Shown: positions 16,850 to 25,039 of the stretch, in pieces
Layout of the letters: every line of letters begins with the position of its first letter
How positions within the stretch are numbered: position 1 is the first letter of the stretch
DNA from: Oscillospiraceae bacterium
GTDB lineage: Bacteria > Bacillota > Clostridia > Oscillospirales > Oscillospiraceae
Direction of reading: 5' to 3'
NCBI GenBank assembly: GCA_015067975.1
Contig: SVLK01000010.1
Coordinates: forward strand, 1 to 49,785
DNA: 49,785 nt
Made by a program: the position numbers and the translations under genes
Notes under the pieces: model-generated
The model's input: the letters and a program-made list of their open reading frames with translations, nothing else
Told to the model about the DNA's origin: nothing
Database searches by the model: none

Positions 16850-17866
16850 TTACAGCAGGGTGGAGAAGTGCTTGATGGTGCGGACCATCTGAGAAACGTA
16901 GGAGTTCTCGTTGTCGTACCAGGAAACGACCTGCACCTGAGTCTTGCCATCGGGCAGAGCGCAGACCATGGTCTGGGTAGCATCGAACAGGGAGCCGAAG
17001 CGCATGCCGATGATGTCGGAGGAAACGATCTCATCCTCGTTGTAGCCGTAGGACTCGGTAGCAGCAGCCTTCATGGCAGCGTTGATCTCGTCAACGGTAA
17101 CAGCCTTGGAGCAGACAGCGTTCAGGATGGTGGTGGAACCGGTGGGGGTGGGGATACGCTGAGCAGCGCCGATCAGCTTGCCGTTCAGCTCGGGGATCAC
17201 CAGGCCGATGGCCTTGGCAGCACCGGTGGAGTTGGGAACGATGTTGATAGCGCCGGCGCGGGAACGACGCAGGTCACCCTTGCGCTGAGGACCGTCCAGG
17301 ATCATCTGATCGCCGGTGTAAGCGTGGATGGTGCACATAATGCCGGACTCGATGTTGGCCAGCTCGTGCAGGGCCTTAGCCATGGGAGCCAGGCAGTTGG
17401 TGGTGCAGGAAGCGGCGGAGATGATGTTGTCTTCCTTGGTCAGGGTCTCGTGGTTGACGTTGTAAACGATGGTGGGCAGGTCGTTGCCGGCGGGAGCGGA
17501 GATAACGACCTTCTTGGCGCCGGCATCGATGTGAGCCTGAGCCTTTGCCTTGGAGGTGTAGAAACCGGTGCACTCCAGAACCACGTCAACACCCAGCTCG
17601 CCCCAGGGCAGCTCGGCAGCGTTGGCCTTAGCATAGATGGTGATCTTCTTGCCATCGACAACGATGTTGTCCTCGCCGGCCTCGACAACGTGACCCTGAG
17701 CGGCGTAATTGCCCTGAGTGGAGTCATACTTCAGCAGGTGAGCCAGCATCTTGGGGGAGGTCAGGTCGTTGATAGCGACGACTTCGTAACCCTCAGCGCC
17801 GAACATCTGACGGAAAGCCAGACGACCGATACGGCCAAAACCGTTAATTGCAACTTTGATGCTCAT
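16850..17866 (-). CDS. gap: Glyceraldehyde-3-phosphate dehydrogenase
   Basis: A 338-residue type I phosphorylating GAPDH of glycolysis. The NAD-binding start [14 protein letters not shown] and the catalytic [12 protein letters not shown] with Cys154 are intact, followed by the conserved [13 protein letters not shown]. The Asp in AINDLTSP near residue 34 points to NAD preference. Codon choice is strongly biased, as in highly expressed genes. It is monocistronic: its own promoter lies at 17939-17966 and a hairpin lies downstream. The ribosome binding site GGAAGGAAG lies eight bases before the ATG. Confidence 0.98.
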   Translation of the reverse strand: MSIKVAINGFGRIGRLAFRQMFGAEGYEVVAINDLTSPKMLAHLLKYDSTQGNYAAQGHVVEAGEDNIVVDGKKITIYAKANAAELPWGELGVDVVLECTGFYTSKAKAQAHIDAGAKKVVISAPAGNDLPTIVYNVNHETLTKEDNIISAASCTTNCLAPMAKALHELANIESGIMCTIHAYTGDQMILDGPQRKGDLRRSRAGAINIVPNSTGAAKAIGLVIPELNGKLIGAAQRIPTPTGSTTILNAVCSKAVTVDEINAAMKAAATESYGYNEDEIVSSDIIGMRFGSLFDATQTMVCALPDGKTQVQVVSWYDNENSYVSQMVRTIKHFSTLL

Positions 17867-17938
17867 AGTAAATTCTTCCTTCCTAATTTTGAATTGCGCT
17901 TAAAAAGCGAAACATCACAAATGTATGGTACGTTCAGT

Positions 17939-17966
17939 ATTATATGCCCATTTGTGAAAAAATCAA
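17939..17966 (-). promoter_or_regulatory. Promoter of gap
   Basis: On the minus strand, TTGATT (17961-17966), a 16-base spacer and TATAAT (17939-17944), leaving a roughly 65-base leader. Confidence 0.7.
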
Positions 17967-18014
17967 CCCTTTAATTCTAAAAATTTCAAAATTGCCGAAA
18001 ATAGACGAAAGTGC

Positions 18015-18043
18015 TTGTTTTTTGTCTTGTTTTTTGGTATAGT
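18015..18043 (+). promoter_or_regulatory. Promoter of the orphan kinase-like gene
   Basis: TTGTTT (18015-18020), a 17-base spacer and TATAGT (18038-18043). Confidence 0.5.
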
Positions 18044-18133
18044 TTGGACGGCGGCAGCAAAAGGGATGGCGGGATTTACCGCGCATATTATCCCTCGGTT
18101 TCCGCAAGTTTATGAAAGAGGAGGTGCCGCGCT

Positions 18134-18943
18134 GTGCATGATGAAAATGAAGTGAAACTGCTGAGCGAAATTTTACCCCACGTGGCTGCACAGCTGCGCG
18201 GCTCTCTGGGGAATATGCGTGCTGCGGTGGACCATCTGGTGCCGGAGCAGGAGGGCGGCGCCGGTGAGAAAGAGCTGGCCATTTTCCAGCAAAGCTATTA
18301 CCGGATGATGCGCCTGACCACCAATCTTGCCTCAGCGCCCATGTTGCTGGAAACAGAACTGTTTGCCACGAGAAATGTGGAGTGGGTGGCTTGGCTGGAT
18401 GAGCTGTGCCGACAGGCGCAGCCACTGGCGGAAGAGGCCGGTGTCACGCTGACGTTTTCCTGCCAGATGCGCGCCCATGTGGCGCTGGCGCATCCGGCAC
18501 ATATGGAGCGGCTGGTGTGGAACCTGCTGTCCAACGCCATGAAGTTTACCCCCCGCGGCGGCAGTGTGACAGTTACACTGCGCAGCAGCGGCAAGCAACT
18601 GTTGCTGAGCGTCAGCGATACCGGCTGCGGGATCAGCGAAGAGTTGCAGGAAACGGTATTTGACCGCTATCTCCATACCCGGCGCATGGACCCGCTGCCC
18701 CATGGACTGGGATTGGGCCTGCCGCTGTGCCGCCGCATTGCCGAAGGTCATGGAGGACGGCTGGTACTGCAATCGGCGGAGGGGAAGGGCACTACCGTGA
18801 CGGTGGCGCTGCCTGACAAACGCGGCAGTGAGGATACGCTGCGGGATATTCCCTATCACTATGCCGGCGGTTTCCAGAGCGTGCTGATGGAACTGTCGGA
18901 TGCGCTGCCGTATAAAGCGTTTCGCTCGCGGCATATTGATTAA
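18134..18943 (+). CDS. Soluble histidine-kinase-like ATPase lacking the usual phospho-acceptor His
   Basis: A 269-residue protein with no signal or membrane segment. The C-terminal HATPase_c domain is complete: N box LVWNLLSNAMKF, G1 VSDTGCGIS, and G2 GLGLGLPLCRRIAEGHGG. The N-terminal helical part resembles a HisKA hairpin, but AAQLRGSL stands where SHELRTPL is expected, so the phospho-accepting His is Ala; another His lies three residues earlier. No response regulator is adjacent. The GTG at 18134 is the start, with GAGGAGGT eight bases upstream. It may be an orphan kinase using the nearby His, or an ATP-binding scaffold. Confidence 0.8.
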   Translation: MHDENEVKLLSEILPHVAAQLRGSLGNMRAAVDHLVPEQEGGAGEKELAIFQQSYYRMMRLTTNLASAPMLLETELFATRNVEWVAWLDELCRQAQPLAEEAGVTLTFSCQMRAHVALAHPAHMERLVWNLLSNAMKFTPRGGSVTVTLRSSGKQLLLSVSDTGCGISEELQETVFDRYLHTRRMDPLPHGLGLGLPLCRRIAEGHGGRLVLQSAEGKGTTVTVALPDKRGSEDTLRDIPYHYAGGFQSVLMELSDALPYKAFRSRHID

Positions 18944-18951
18944 ATCAGTGA

Positions 18952-18981
18952 CGGCCTCGGCCATAGGCCGGGGCCGCTTTG
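18952..18981 (+). terminator. Terminator-like hairpin after the kinase-like gene
   Basis: CGGCCTCGGCC (18952-18962), loop ATA, GGCCGGGGCCG (18966-18976), then CTTTGTTT. Confidence 0.65.
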
Positions 18982-19018
18982 TTTGAAAACGGCCCGTAAC
19001 GGGAATAAGAGGGTTATG

Positions 19019-20053
19019 ATGGAAAAGAAGAAAGTGTTGGTGGCCATGTCCGGCGGCGTGGACAGCAGCGCCGCGGCGCTGCTGCTGCAGCGGCAGGGCT
19101 ACCATTGTGATGGCGCAATGCTGGATTTGCTGCCGCAGGGCAATGATACGACAGACGGCCGCGCAGTGGCAGAGCGTTTGGGTATGCAGTTCTATGTGCT
19201 GCCCTGCGCTGCACAGTTTCGCCGCGATGTGATGGACCGCTTTATCAGCGAGTACTGCGCCGGACGCACACCCAACCCCTGCATTGACTGCAACCGCTGC
19301 CTGAAGTTCGGCACATTTTTGGAGCGCGCACTGGAGATGGGCTATGACTATATTGCTACCGGTCACTATGCCCGCGTGGCAACGGAGGAAACCACCGGCC
19401 GGCGCGTATTGCTGCGCGGCTTGGACCGCAGCAAGGACCAGAGTTATATGCTCTGCCAACTGACACAGCGTCAGCTGCAGCATCTGCTGCTGCCGGTGGG
19501 CGACTACGAAAAGTCGGACGTCCGCGCTATCGCCCGTGAGGCGGGCCTGCGCAACGCCGACAAAGCAGATTCGCAGGATATCTGCTTCATCCCCGCTGGC
19601 GATTACACCGCCTTTTTGCGCGAAAACGGCGTGGAGTTGACAGAGGGCAATTTTGTCGATTGCACCGGCAAGGTGCTGGGACGGCACAAGGGGCTGCCCT
19701 GCTATACCATGGGACAGCGCAAAGGCTTAGGCGTCAGCGCCGGCAAGCATGTGTATGTGGTATCCAAGAATGCGGAAGATAATACAATTCTGCTGGGTGA
19801 TGAGGAAGACCTCTATACCGATACACTGACGGCCTGCCGCGTCAACTGGTGCAGCGGCCATGCACCGGCAGAACCGATTCGCTGCACTGCCAAAACAAGA
19901 TATAGCCAGACAGAGGCGGCAGCCACTGCGGAAGCGCTGCCGGAGGGGCGGCTGCGTCTGGTGTTTGATGAGATGCAAAGAGCTGTCACGGCCGGACAGG
20001 CCGTGGTGCTCTACAACGGCGATGAGGTGCTGGGCGGCGGCACAATTGAATAA
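19019..20053 (+). CDS. mnmA: tRNA-specific 2-thiouridylase
   Basis: A 344-residue enzyme that makes 2-thiouridine at the wobble position of tRNA for Lys, Glu and Gln. The ATP-binding PP-loop SGGVDSS lies at residues 11-17. The two catalytic cysteines are Cys88 (NPC) and Cys189 (DICF). The tRNA-binding segments TGHYARV and GQRKGLGVS are present. Additional cysteines at 91 and 94 follow the first catalytic one. The start is at 19016 or 19019 (adjacent ATGs) behind an AGAGG site. It stands between a hairpin and a strong terminator. Confidence 0.95.
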   Translation: MEKKKVLVAMSGGVDSSAAALLLQRQGYHCDGAMLDLLPQGNDTTDGRAVAERLGMQFYVLPCAAQFRRDVMDRFISEYCAGRTPNPCIDCNRCLKFGTFLERALEMGYDYIATGHYARVATEETTGRRVLLRGLDRSKDQSYMLCQLTQRQLQHLLLPVGDYEKSDVRAIAREAGLRNADKADSQDICFIPAGDYTAFLRENGVELTEGNFVDCTGKVLGRHKGLPCYTMGQRKGLGVSAGKHVYVVSKNAEDNTILLGDEEDLYTDTLTACRVNWCSGHAPAEPIRCTAKTRYSQTEAAATAEALPEGRLRLVFDEMQRAVTAGQAVVLYNGDEVLGGGTIE

Positions 20054-20056
20054 AAC

Positions 20057-20087
20057 AAAAGGAGGCATCCGGCGGATGCCTCCTTTT
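20057..20087. terminator. Bidirectional terminator after mnmA
   Basis: AAAAGGAGGCATCC (20057-20070) and GGATGCCTCCTTTT (20074-20087) around GGC. It also ends the leftward transcript from the membrane protein gene. Confidence 0.92.
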
Positions 20088-20163
20088 ATCGTTCACTGAT
20101 CTGCCATTCATCCTGATAGATCAAATCGTCGATGTCCTGCGGTTTTCTTACTTCCATTTGCAT
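20086..20163 (-). CDS. Possible 25-residue micro-ORF
   Basis: The frame reads MQMEVRKPQDIDDL and ends WQISER, with the stop touching the terminator stem. A GGGGGG ribosome binding site sits before the two ATG codons (20163 and 20157). It is acidic with no signal or membrane segment. It fills an otherwise empty gap of about 130 bases after the membrane protein gene and may be cotranscribed with it. It may also be chance. Confidence 0.35.
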   Translation of the reverse strand: MQMEVRKPQDIDDLIYQDEWQISER

Positions 20164-20218
20164 CCCCCCTTCGCTATACCGGACAGTATATGCGAAAAGA
20201 GGGGGAAAGATGCGCACT

Positions 20219-20764
20219 TTATGCACGCAGCAGAATTTTGCGCCACTTGGTGCGGTAGAGAGCGGTGAACTGCCGCAGTACGCGGTCACACAGCAGCCAC
20301 ACGATGCCGCCCAGAAGAATGTTCATCACCAACACGACCTGCCCTTCGGCAGCGTATTCCTGCGCCAACTCCTCCATGCCCAGCAGGCGCAGTAAGCCTG
20401 CGTACAGTATGGCAATGGCGGCGGCAAAGAGCGCCAGCTTCGCCAGATAATTCGGTATTTGAAGTTTTATACGTTCGTCGATCTTCCCGCGCAGCGCCGG
20501 ATAGTAACCCAGAAAAGCGAATAACAACGCCACTTCCTTATCCGGAGCGAGCAGAAGCCCCAGCAGTGCTACCGCCAGATAGAAAACCAGTGCCGTCCTT
20601 GTGCCGAACTCCTCCACCACGGGAATCAGGCACAGCATGGCCAGAATGGGGCAGCAAAAGGTGGCAAAGGGGATCATGCCGCCCAGACTCAGCAGCACCA
20701 CAGCCAGCGCGGCCAAAACACCGCACAAAGCCATGCGGCGGCTCTTTTTCATCGTCTGCTGCAT
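20219..20764 (-). CDS. Conserved polytopic membrane protein, unknown function
   Basis: A 181-residue protein with about five hydrophobic segments (residues 10-35, 40-65, 75-95, 105-130 and 140-165 roughly) and a positively charged start (MQQTMKKSRRMAL). The compact all-helical layout recalls the substrate-binding S subunits of ECF transporters and similar Clostridia membrane proteins, but I do not recognise a specific family. Its ATG begins two bases after the stop of the inositol-phosphatase-family gene, so the two are cotranscribed. Confidence 0.7.
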   Translation of the reverse strand: MQQTMKKSRRMALCGVLAALAVVLLSLGGMIPFATFCCPILAMLCLIPVVEEFGTRTALVFYLAVALLGLLLAPDKEVALLFAFLGYYPALRGKIDERIKLQIPNYLAKLALFAAAIAILYAGLLRLLGMEELAQEYAAEGQVVLVMNILLGGIVWLLCDRVLRQFTALYRTKWRKILLRA

Positions 20765-20766
20765 TC

Positions 20767-21531
20767 TTACATCTCCCGGATCACGTCCAGCAGACCGTGG
20801 CATATACCGTTGCTGGCAAAGATGGAGCAGTTTTGCGTCACGTCGATGGCAGAGCCGTCCATCTGCGTTACCTGTCCGCCGGCCTCGGTGAGGATCAGTG
20901 TACCGGCAGCGATATCCCACGGGCGCAGACGGCACTCGAAGAACACCTCTGCCCGGCCGCAGGCCAGATAGCAGAAATCCAGTGCGGCGGCACCGAAACG
21001 GCGGTAATCGGCACAGCGGTTATAGAGAGCTTTCATCATGTCAAAGTGGCGGTCGGTCAACTCCCGGTCATAGGCGGTGGAACCGCAGATCAGCAGCGCA
21101 TGAGCTGCGTCGTGATCTGTCACATGGATGGGCTTTGCGTTCAGCCAAGCGCCCTCGCCGCGCCGGGCAGAGAAGAGTTCGTCACGGTAGGGGTTGTAGA
21201 CCACGGCGTACTCCGTCTGTCCGTTTTTGGCCAGTGCCACAGAGATGTTGCTGTGTCCCATGCCGCGCACGAAGTTGGCTGTGCCGTCGATAGGGTCTAC
21301 GATAAAGCACCAGGGCTGAGTCAGCTGGGACTGCGCGCCCTCCTCGCCCAGAAAATCCGCCTCCGGCAAAAGACGCAGCAGTTCACGGCGCAGGAATTTC
21401 TGCACAGCTACATCATACTTGGTCACTACGTCGGCAGGATTGGTCTTTTCGGTAATGTCCTGTTCCACATCGTGGGCGCAGCGGATCAGCTCTCCGGCGT
21501 CGCGTACCACGCGAATGATTTTATCCAGCAT
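20767..21531 (-). CDS. Inositol monophosphatase family protein (SuhB/CysQ/FBPase-like)
   Basis: A 254-residue Mg2+-dependent, Li+-sensitive phosphatase fold. Metal ligands are visible in FLGEEGAQ and the signature DPIDGTANFVRGM; the second signature is RPWDIAAGTLILTEAGG. Family members act on inositol phosphates, PAP or fructose 1,6-bisphosphate; the substrate cannot be told from sequence alone. It follows the histidine kinase gene with an 18-base gap and an AAGGAG site, so it belongs to the two-component operon. Confidence 0.9.
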   Translation of the reverse strand: MLDKIIRVVRDAGELIRCAHDVEQDITEKTNPADVVTKYDVAVQKFLRRELLRLLPEADFLGEEGAQSQLTQPWCFIVDPIDGTANFVRGMGHSNISVALAKNGQTEYAVVYNPYRDELFSARRGEGAWLNAKPIHVTDHDAAHALLICGSTAYDRELTDRHFDMMKALYNRCADYRRFGAAALDFCYLACGRAEVFFECRLRPWDIAAGTLILTEAGGQVTQMDGSAIDVTQNCSIFASNGICHGLLDVIREM

Positions 21532-21548
21532 ATAAAACTCCTTTTCTC

Positions 21549-22754
21549 TCAGCGCTTAAGCGGCAAAGTGACGGTGAAGCGGGTAGAGCGCGCATCGCTC
21601 TGGCAGCGGATGGTACCGCCGTGAGATTTGACAATGGCCTGTGCGATGGACAGTCCCAAGCCAAAGCTTCCGTGGTCGCTGCGGCTGCCGTCTGCCCGGT
21701 AAAACCGATCAAACAGATGCGCCAGTTGCTCCGGCGGGATCGGCGCGCCGCCGTTTTCCGTTTCCAGAATCAGCTGCTTGTCTGTTCGGTGCAGCGCCAG
21801 CTGAATAGGGCAGCCCTCGCCGGCATATTTGATGGCGTTGTCCAGCAAAATGCCCAACAGCTGCTGCAGCTGCTGTGCATCACCGTGTAGCAGCACGTCT
21901 TTTTCAATGTGATAGTGCAGTGTATGCCCTGCCTCATATGCAACCGGCTCAAAACGCAGCGCTGCATCCATGACAAGATCGCTGAGATCCACCGATGCAA
22001 ACTGGGTGGTGCGCTGCGGGTTTTCGGCGCGGGACAAGGTGAGCATCTGCTCTACCAATGCCCGCATGCGGCGGGATTCGCTGCGGATGTTGTCCACATA
22101 AGGTTTTGCGGCACTGTCCTCCGGCGTATGCTCTTCCAAAAGATCGCCGGAAGCAAGGATCACCGTCAGCGGCGTTTTCAGTTCGTGGGAGGCGTCGGAT
22201 AAAAATCGCTGCTGCGCGTTCCACGCCTTTTCCACGGGACGGGTGATCAGCCCCGACAGCAGATAACAGCACACCAATAAAACTGCCAGCGCGGCAAAAC
22301 CGATGCCAAGGCAGGTGCGCACCAGTGCCCGCAGCGTCTGCTGCTCCAGCGTGCTGTCGGTAAAGGCGATGCGCAAAGAGAGCAATCCCGATTGCCGTAA
22401 ATAGCGCAGTCGATATTGCCGCAGCAGCCCGCTGTCTTCTGGCTGCGCGAGGCATGCGTTGACAATTTCGCTCAACGTGGCATCATCCAACCGATAATAG
22501 CTGCTGCCGTTGATACGCGCTGTGCCGTCGGCGTAAACTTCAGCCACAAAACAGGGCAGCGCGGCGGCATCCCCCTGTCCGGGGAGGAACCAATAGCTGC
22601 CGCCGCCCAACAGCGCGTCGTGCAGCTGCTGCTCGGTGCTGCGGCGCAGGTTCTCCTGTGCCGTAAAATAGATGCCGGCAAAGACGCAAAGCAAGATGGC
22701 GGAAACGAAGGCCATGGTGATACCGACCACTTTCCAGCGAAGACGACGGATCAT
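21549..22754 (-). CDS. Two-component sensor histidine kinase
   Basis: A 401-residue membrane kinase. Membrane helices at about 8-30 and 145-170 bracket a roughly 115-residue extracellular sensor. The phospho-acceptor is His190 in SDASHELKTPLT. The N box is LLDNAIKYA and the G2 box is FGLGLSIAQAIVKSHGG. It overlaps the upstream response regulator gene by four bases (ATGA, 22751-22754), so they form one system. Neighbouring genes do not reveal the signal; the DUF4340 lipoprotein gene upstream may be related. Confidence 0.95.
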   Translation of the reverse strand: MIRRLRWKVVGITMAFVSAILLCVFAGIYFTAQENLRRSTEQQLHDALLGGGSYWFLPGQGDAAALPCFVAEVYADGTARINGSSYYRLDDATLSEIVNACLAQPEDSGLLRQYRLRYLRQSGLLSLRIAFTDSTLEQQTLRALVRTCLGIGFAALAVLLVCCYLLSGLITRPVEKAWNAQQRFLSDASHELKTPLTVILASGDLLEEHTPEDSAAKPYVDNIRSESRRMRALVEQMLTLSRAENPQRTTQFASVDLSDLVMDAALRFEPVAYEAGHTLHYHIEKDVLLHGDAQQLQQLLGILLDNAIKYAGEGCPIQLALHRTDKQLILETENGGAPIPPEQLAHLFDRFYRADGSRSDHGSFGLGLSIAQAIVKSHGGTIRCQSDARSTRFTVTLPLKR

Positions 22755-23431
22755 TCCTCCACCTCCAGACAGTAGCCCACCATGCGGATGGTGCGGATCT
22801 TCACGGCAGAGTGCAAATGGGTCAGCTTACGCCGCAAAAAGGAGATGTACACTTCCACGTTGTTGTCCTCGGCGTCAGAGTCATAGCCCCAAACCTTCAG
22901 CAAAAGCTGTTCTTTGGTGACAATAATGCGAAAATTGCGCATCAAAAGTTCCATCAAATCGTATTCCTTGCGGCTTAGCCGCACGTTGCGGTCGGCACAG
23001 CTGAGCAGAAAACTGCCCGGATCCAAACGCAGATCGCCGCAGGCGATGGCGTCGTCGGTGCGTACTTCACTGCCGCTGCGGCGCAGCAGCAGCCGCACGC
23101 AGGCCAGCAGTTCCTGTACATCGAAGGGTTTGGTCAGATAGTAATCAGCACCGCTGTCCAGTCCCTTGACCCGGTCCGCCACATCCCCCAGCGCCGTCAG
23201 CATCAGCACCGGTATAGTATTTCCGCTGCCGCGCAGCTGCTGCAGCACAGAAAAACCGTCCAACCCGGGCAGCATGGCATCCAGTATGACCAGATCGTAA
23301 ATGCCACTCTCGATATGATCCAGTCCAACGGCGCCGTCGTGGCAGGTATCGGCAGTATAGCCCTGCCGACGCAGTAAATCGGCAATGGTGGCTGAGAGCC
23401 GCTGTTCATCTTCTACAATGAGAATTCGCAT
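22751..23431 (-). CDS. OmpR/PhoB-family response regulator
   Basis: A 226-residue regulator. The receiver domain (1-118) has the acidic pocket VEDEQ, the phospho-acceptor Asp51 (VILDAMLPG), and the conserved Thr (MLTAL) and Lys (LTKPF). The winged-helix output domain (about 128-224) has LSRKEYDLMELLM and VEVYISFLRRKL. It is the partner of the kinase just downstream. It has an AAAGGAG site, and its transcript either reads through the hairpin at 23470-23507 or starts close by. Confidence 0.95.
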   Translation of the reverse strand: MRILIVEDEQRLSATIADLLRRQGYTADTCHDGAVGLDHIESGIYDLVILDAMLPGLDGFSVLQQLRGSGNTIPVLMLTALGDVADRVKGLDSGADYYLTKPFDVQELLACVRLLLRRSGSEVRTDDAIACGDLRLDPGSFLLSCADRNVRLSRKEYDLMELLMRNFRIIVTKEQLLLKVWGYDSDAEDNNVEVYISFLRRKLTHLHSAVKIRTIRMVGYCLEVEE

Positions 23432-23469
23432 GGCAGGTCTCCTTTCTCAAGTTTTCTCTATTGTGTCCC

Positions 23470-23507
23470 AAAACCCCTCTGAAAGCAAGTGCTTCCAGAG
23501 GGGTTTT
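23470..23507 (-). terminator. Hairpin between the lipoprotein and response regulator genes
   Basis: AAAACCCCTCTG (23470-23481) pairs with CAGAGGGGTTTT (23496-23507), with a small inner stem. It is a terminator for the lipoprotein gene and possibly an attenuator for the operon below it. Confidence 0.8.
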
Positions 23508-23513
23508 CAAAAT

Positions 23514-24464
23514 TCAGTGGAGCATTTTACTGACACCGACCGTGATGTCGCCGCTCACGGCATAGATACTGGTGTCGCCGGCAATCATGGCGTGGTAGCC
23601 GCTGGCACGGGATGTGCCGATGTGCATTTTAAAGGAGGATTCTGCACCCATTGTGTTGAGAAAGCTTACCTCGACGCACATTTGCGCCGGATCCAATCCG
23701 CAGATGGCGGTGGCACCGGCGGTAGGCTTATAGTCTACACAGGCCAGCAACTGCAGATTTTCCAGCGCCGAAAGCAGTGGCTGGATCTTCTCTGTTACAT
23801 CGGTGGTGCCGGATTTCCATTTACCGTCGCTATCTCTATGCAGCTGTACGGACAGCTGCGGCTCCGTGTGGGTGGCAACGGTGATGGTAGTTATATGATC
23901 GGGTAACATAGCGCTCAGCTGAGGCAGTACGGCCATGTCATAAATGCTGCGGCTGACCTGTGCCGTCAGTGCGGCAGGCGCCAGATAGATATGATTTGTC
24001 TCGTCATCGGCGCGGCGCATGTAGTACTGGCCGTTATCGGTCAGGTTGCCCAGATAATAAACGGCCAATTGTCCCTGTTTGCCGGTCAGCTTAATATATT
24101 TGGTGGTGCTGTCCAGCCCATAGTCGCTCAGCTCACCGGTGAGGGGAACGGGAGTCAGCTGCAGCACCTCCTGTGCGGTGGCCAGCATTTCCAGCGCATA
24201 TGTCTCGTCCAACGGGAAACGGGGGTCATCTTTCCATACCCAATGATCATTTTCGTCGAGGATCAGGCGCAGCGTGACAGAGCCGTTGCAAAACTCCATG
24301 CCGTCGGAAGACTCCGGAGGGAGTTCCTGCTGATTTAATTGTGTTGTAGTATCGTCGGGGGTTTCGGGCAACTCCTCGTCGGACTTTTTACCGCAGCCCC
24401 ATAGACAGGCCAAACAAACTGTCGCGGTCAGCACCAGCGCCAACCACTTAACGGATCGGTTCAT
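23514..24464 (-). CDS. DUF4340-type lipoprotein
   Basis: A 316-residue predicted lipoprotein. The signal peptide ends at a lipobox around CLWGC (Cys24), followed by a Thr/Glu-rich linker to about residue 55. The rest is beta-rich with the repeated layout of DUF4340 domains, which are found in gliding and ABC-linked exported proteins and are of unknown function. It lies upstream of the two-component operon, separated by a hairpin. An AAGGAG site precedes the ATG. Confidence 0.75.
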   Translation of the reverse strand: MNRSVKWLALVLTATVCLACLWGCGKKSDEELPETPDDTTTQLNQQELPPESSDGMEFCNGSVTLRLILDENDHWVWKDDPRFPLDETYALEMLATAQEVLQLTPVPLTGELSDYGLDSTTKYIKLTGKQGQLAVYYLGNLTDNGQYYMRRADDETNHIYLAPAALTAQVSRSIYDMAVLPQLSAMLPDHITTITVATHTEPQLSVQLHRDSDGKWKSGTTDVTEKIQPLLSALENLQLLACVDYKPTAGATAICGLDPAQMCVEVSFLNTMGAESSFKMHIGTSRASGYHAMIAGDTSIYAVSGDITVGVSKMLH

Positions 24465-24594
24465 AAAACTGCTCCTTGTCGGTGATTTTTTAACAGTATA
24501 TCAATATTATCGACAAAAGAAAAGGAAAAACGAAGAAAATTTACAAATTTTGCGTTTAGGCTGATGCAAAAGCGACAGATTTGTTGTGAAACCG

Positions 24595-24603
24595 TGGTAT
24601 AAT
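24595..24603 (+). promoter_or_regulatory. Extended -10 promoter of the DUF3783 gene
   Basis: TGGTATAAT with no good -35, 25 bases before the start. Confidence 0.5.
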
Positions 24604-24628
24604 AAAGAAAAAACGAAGGAGATTTCCT

Positions 24629-24994
24629 ATGAACGCTACGGTTTTGATGTATCATATCGCACCGGAAAAGGAAGCAGCATTGCTTGCGTTGGGCGAAAAA
24701 TTGTCGCTGCGCATGGTGAAAGTTCCACCCCGACGCCACGGCTGTACCATCGCCCAAGTGCTGCGCGATGAGGGGGAAGATTGTCCCGCCAAGCCGCCAC
24801 TGAGCGAAGAGATGTTGGTAATGGACCTGCCCGGGGTGCTGCTGGACTTCTTTTTGCAGGGCATGCATCAGGCGGGCGTTAATGTATCGCTGAAAGCAGC
24901 GCTTACCCCCACCAACGTGTCGTGGGCGGCACCGGCGCTGCAGCAGGAACTGCAGCGGGAGCGGCAGGAATTTCTCCGCCGCGGCATGAGATAA
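24629..24994 (+). CDS. DUF3783 protein
   Basis: A 121-residue cytoplasmic protein. The family pattern is visible as EEMLVMDLPG in the middle and the LKAALTPTNVSW motif near residue 90, followed by a charged C-terminal helix. The function is unknown. It has its own promoter and an AAGGAG site and is monocistronic. Confidence 0.8.
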   Translation: MNATVLMYHIAPEKEAALLALGEKLSLRMVKVPPRRHGCTIAQVLRDEGEDCPAKPPLSEEMLVMDLPGVLLDFFLQGMHQAGVNVSLKAALTPTNVSWAAPALQQELQRERQEFLRRGMR

Positions 24995-24996
24995 GG

Positions 24997-25024
24997 AAAA
25001 AGGAGCGCCTAAGCGCTCCTTTTA
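24997..25024. terminator. Bidirectional terminator between DUF3783 and anti-sigma genes
   Basis: AGGAGCGC (25001-25008), loop CTAA, GCGCTCCT (25013-25020), flanked by A's and T's. Confidence 0.88.
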
Positions 25025-25039
25025 TATCTGTTGGGCAAT

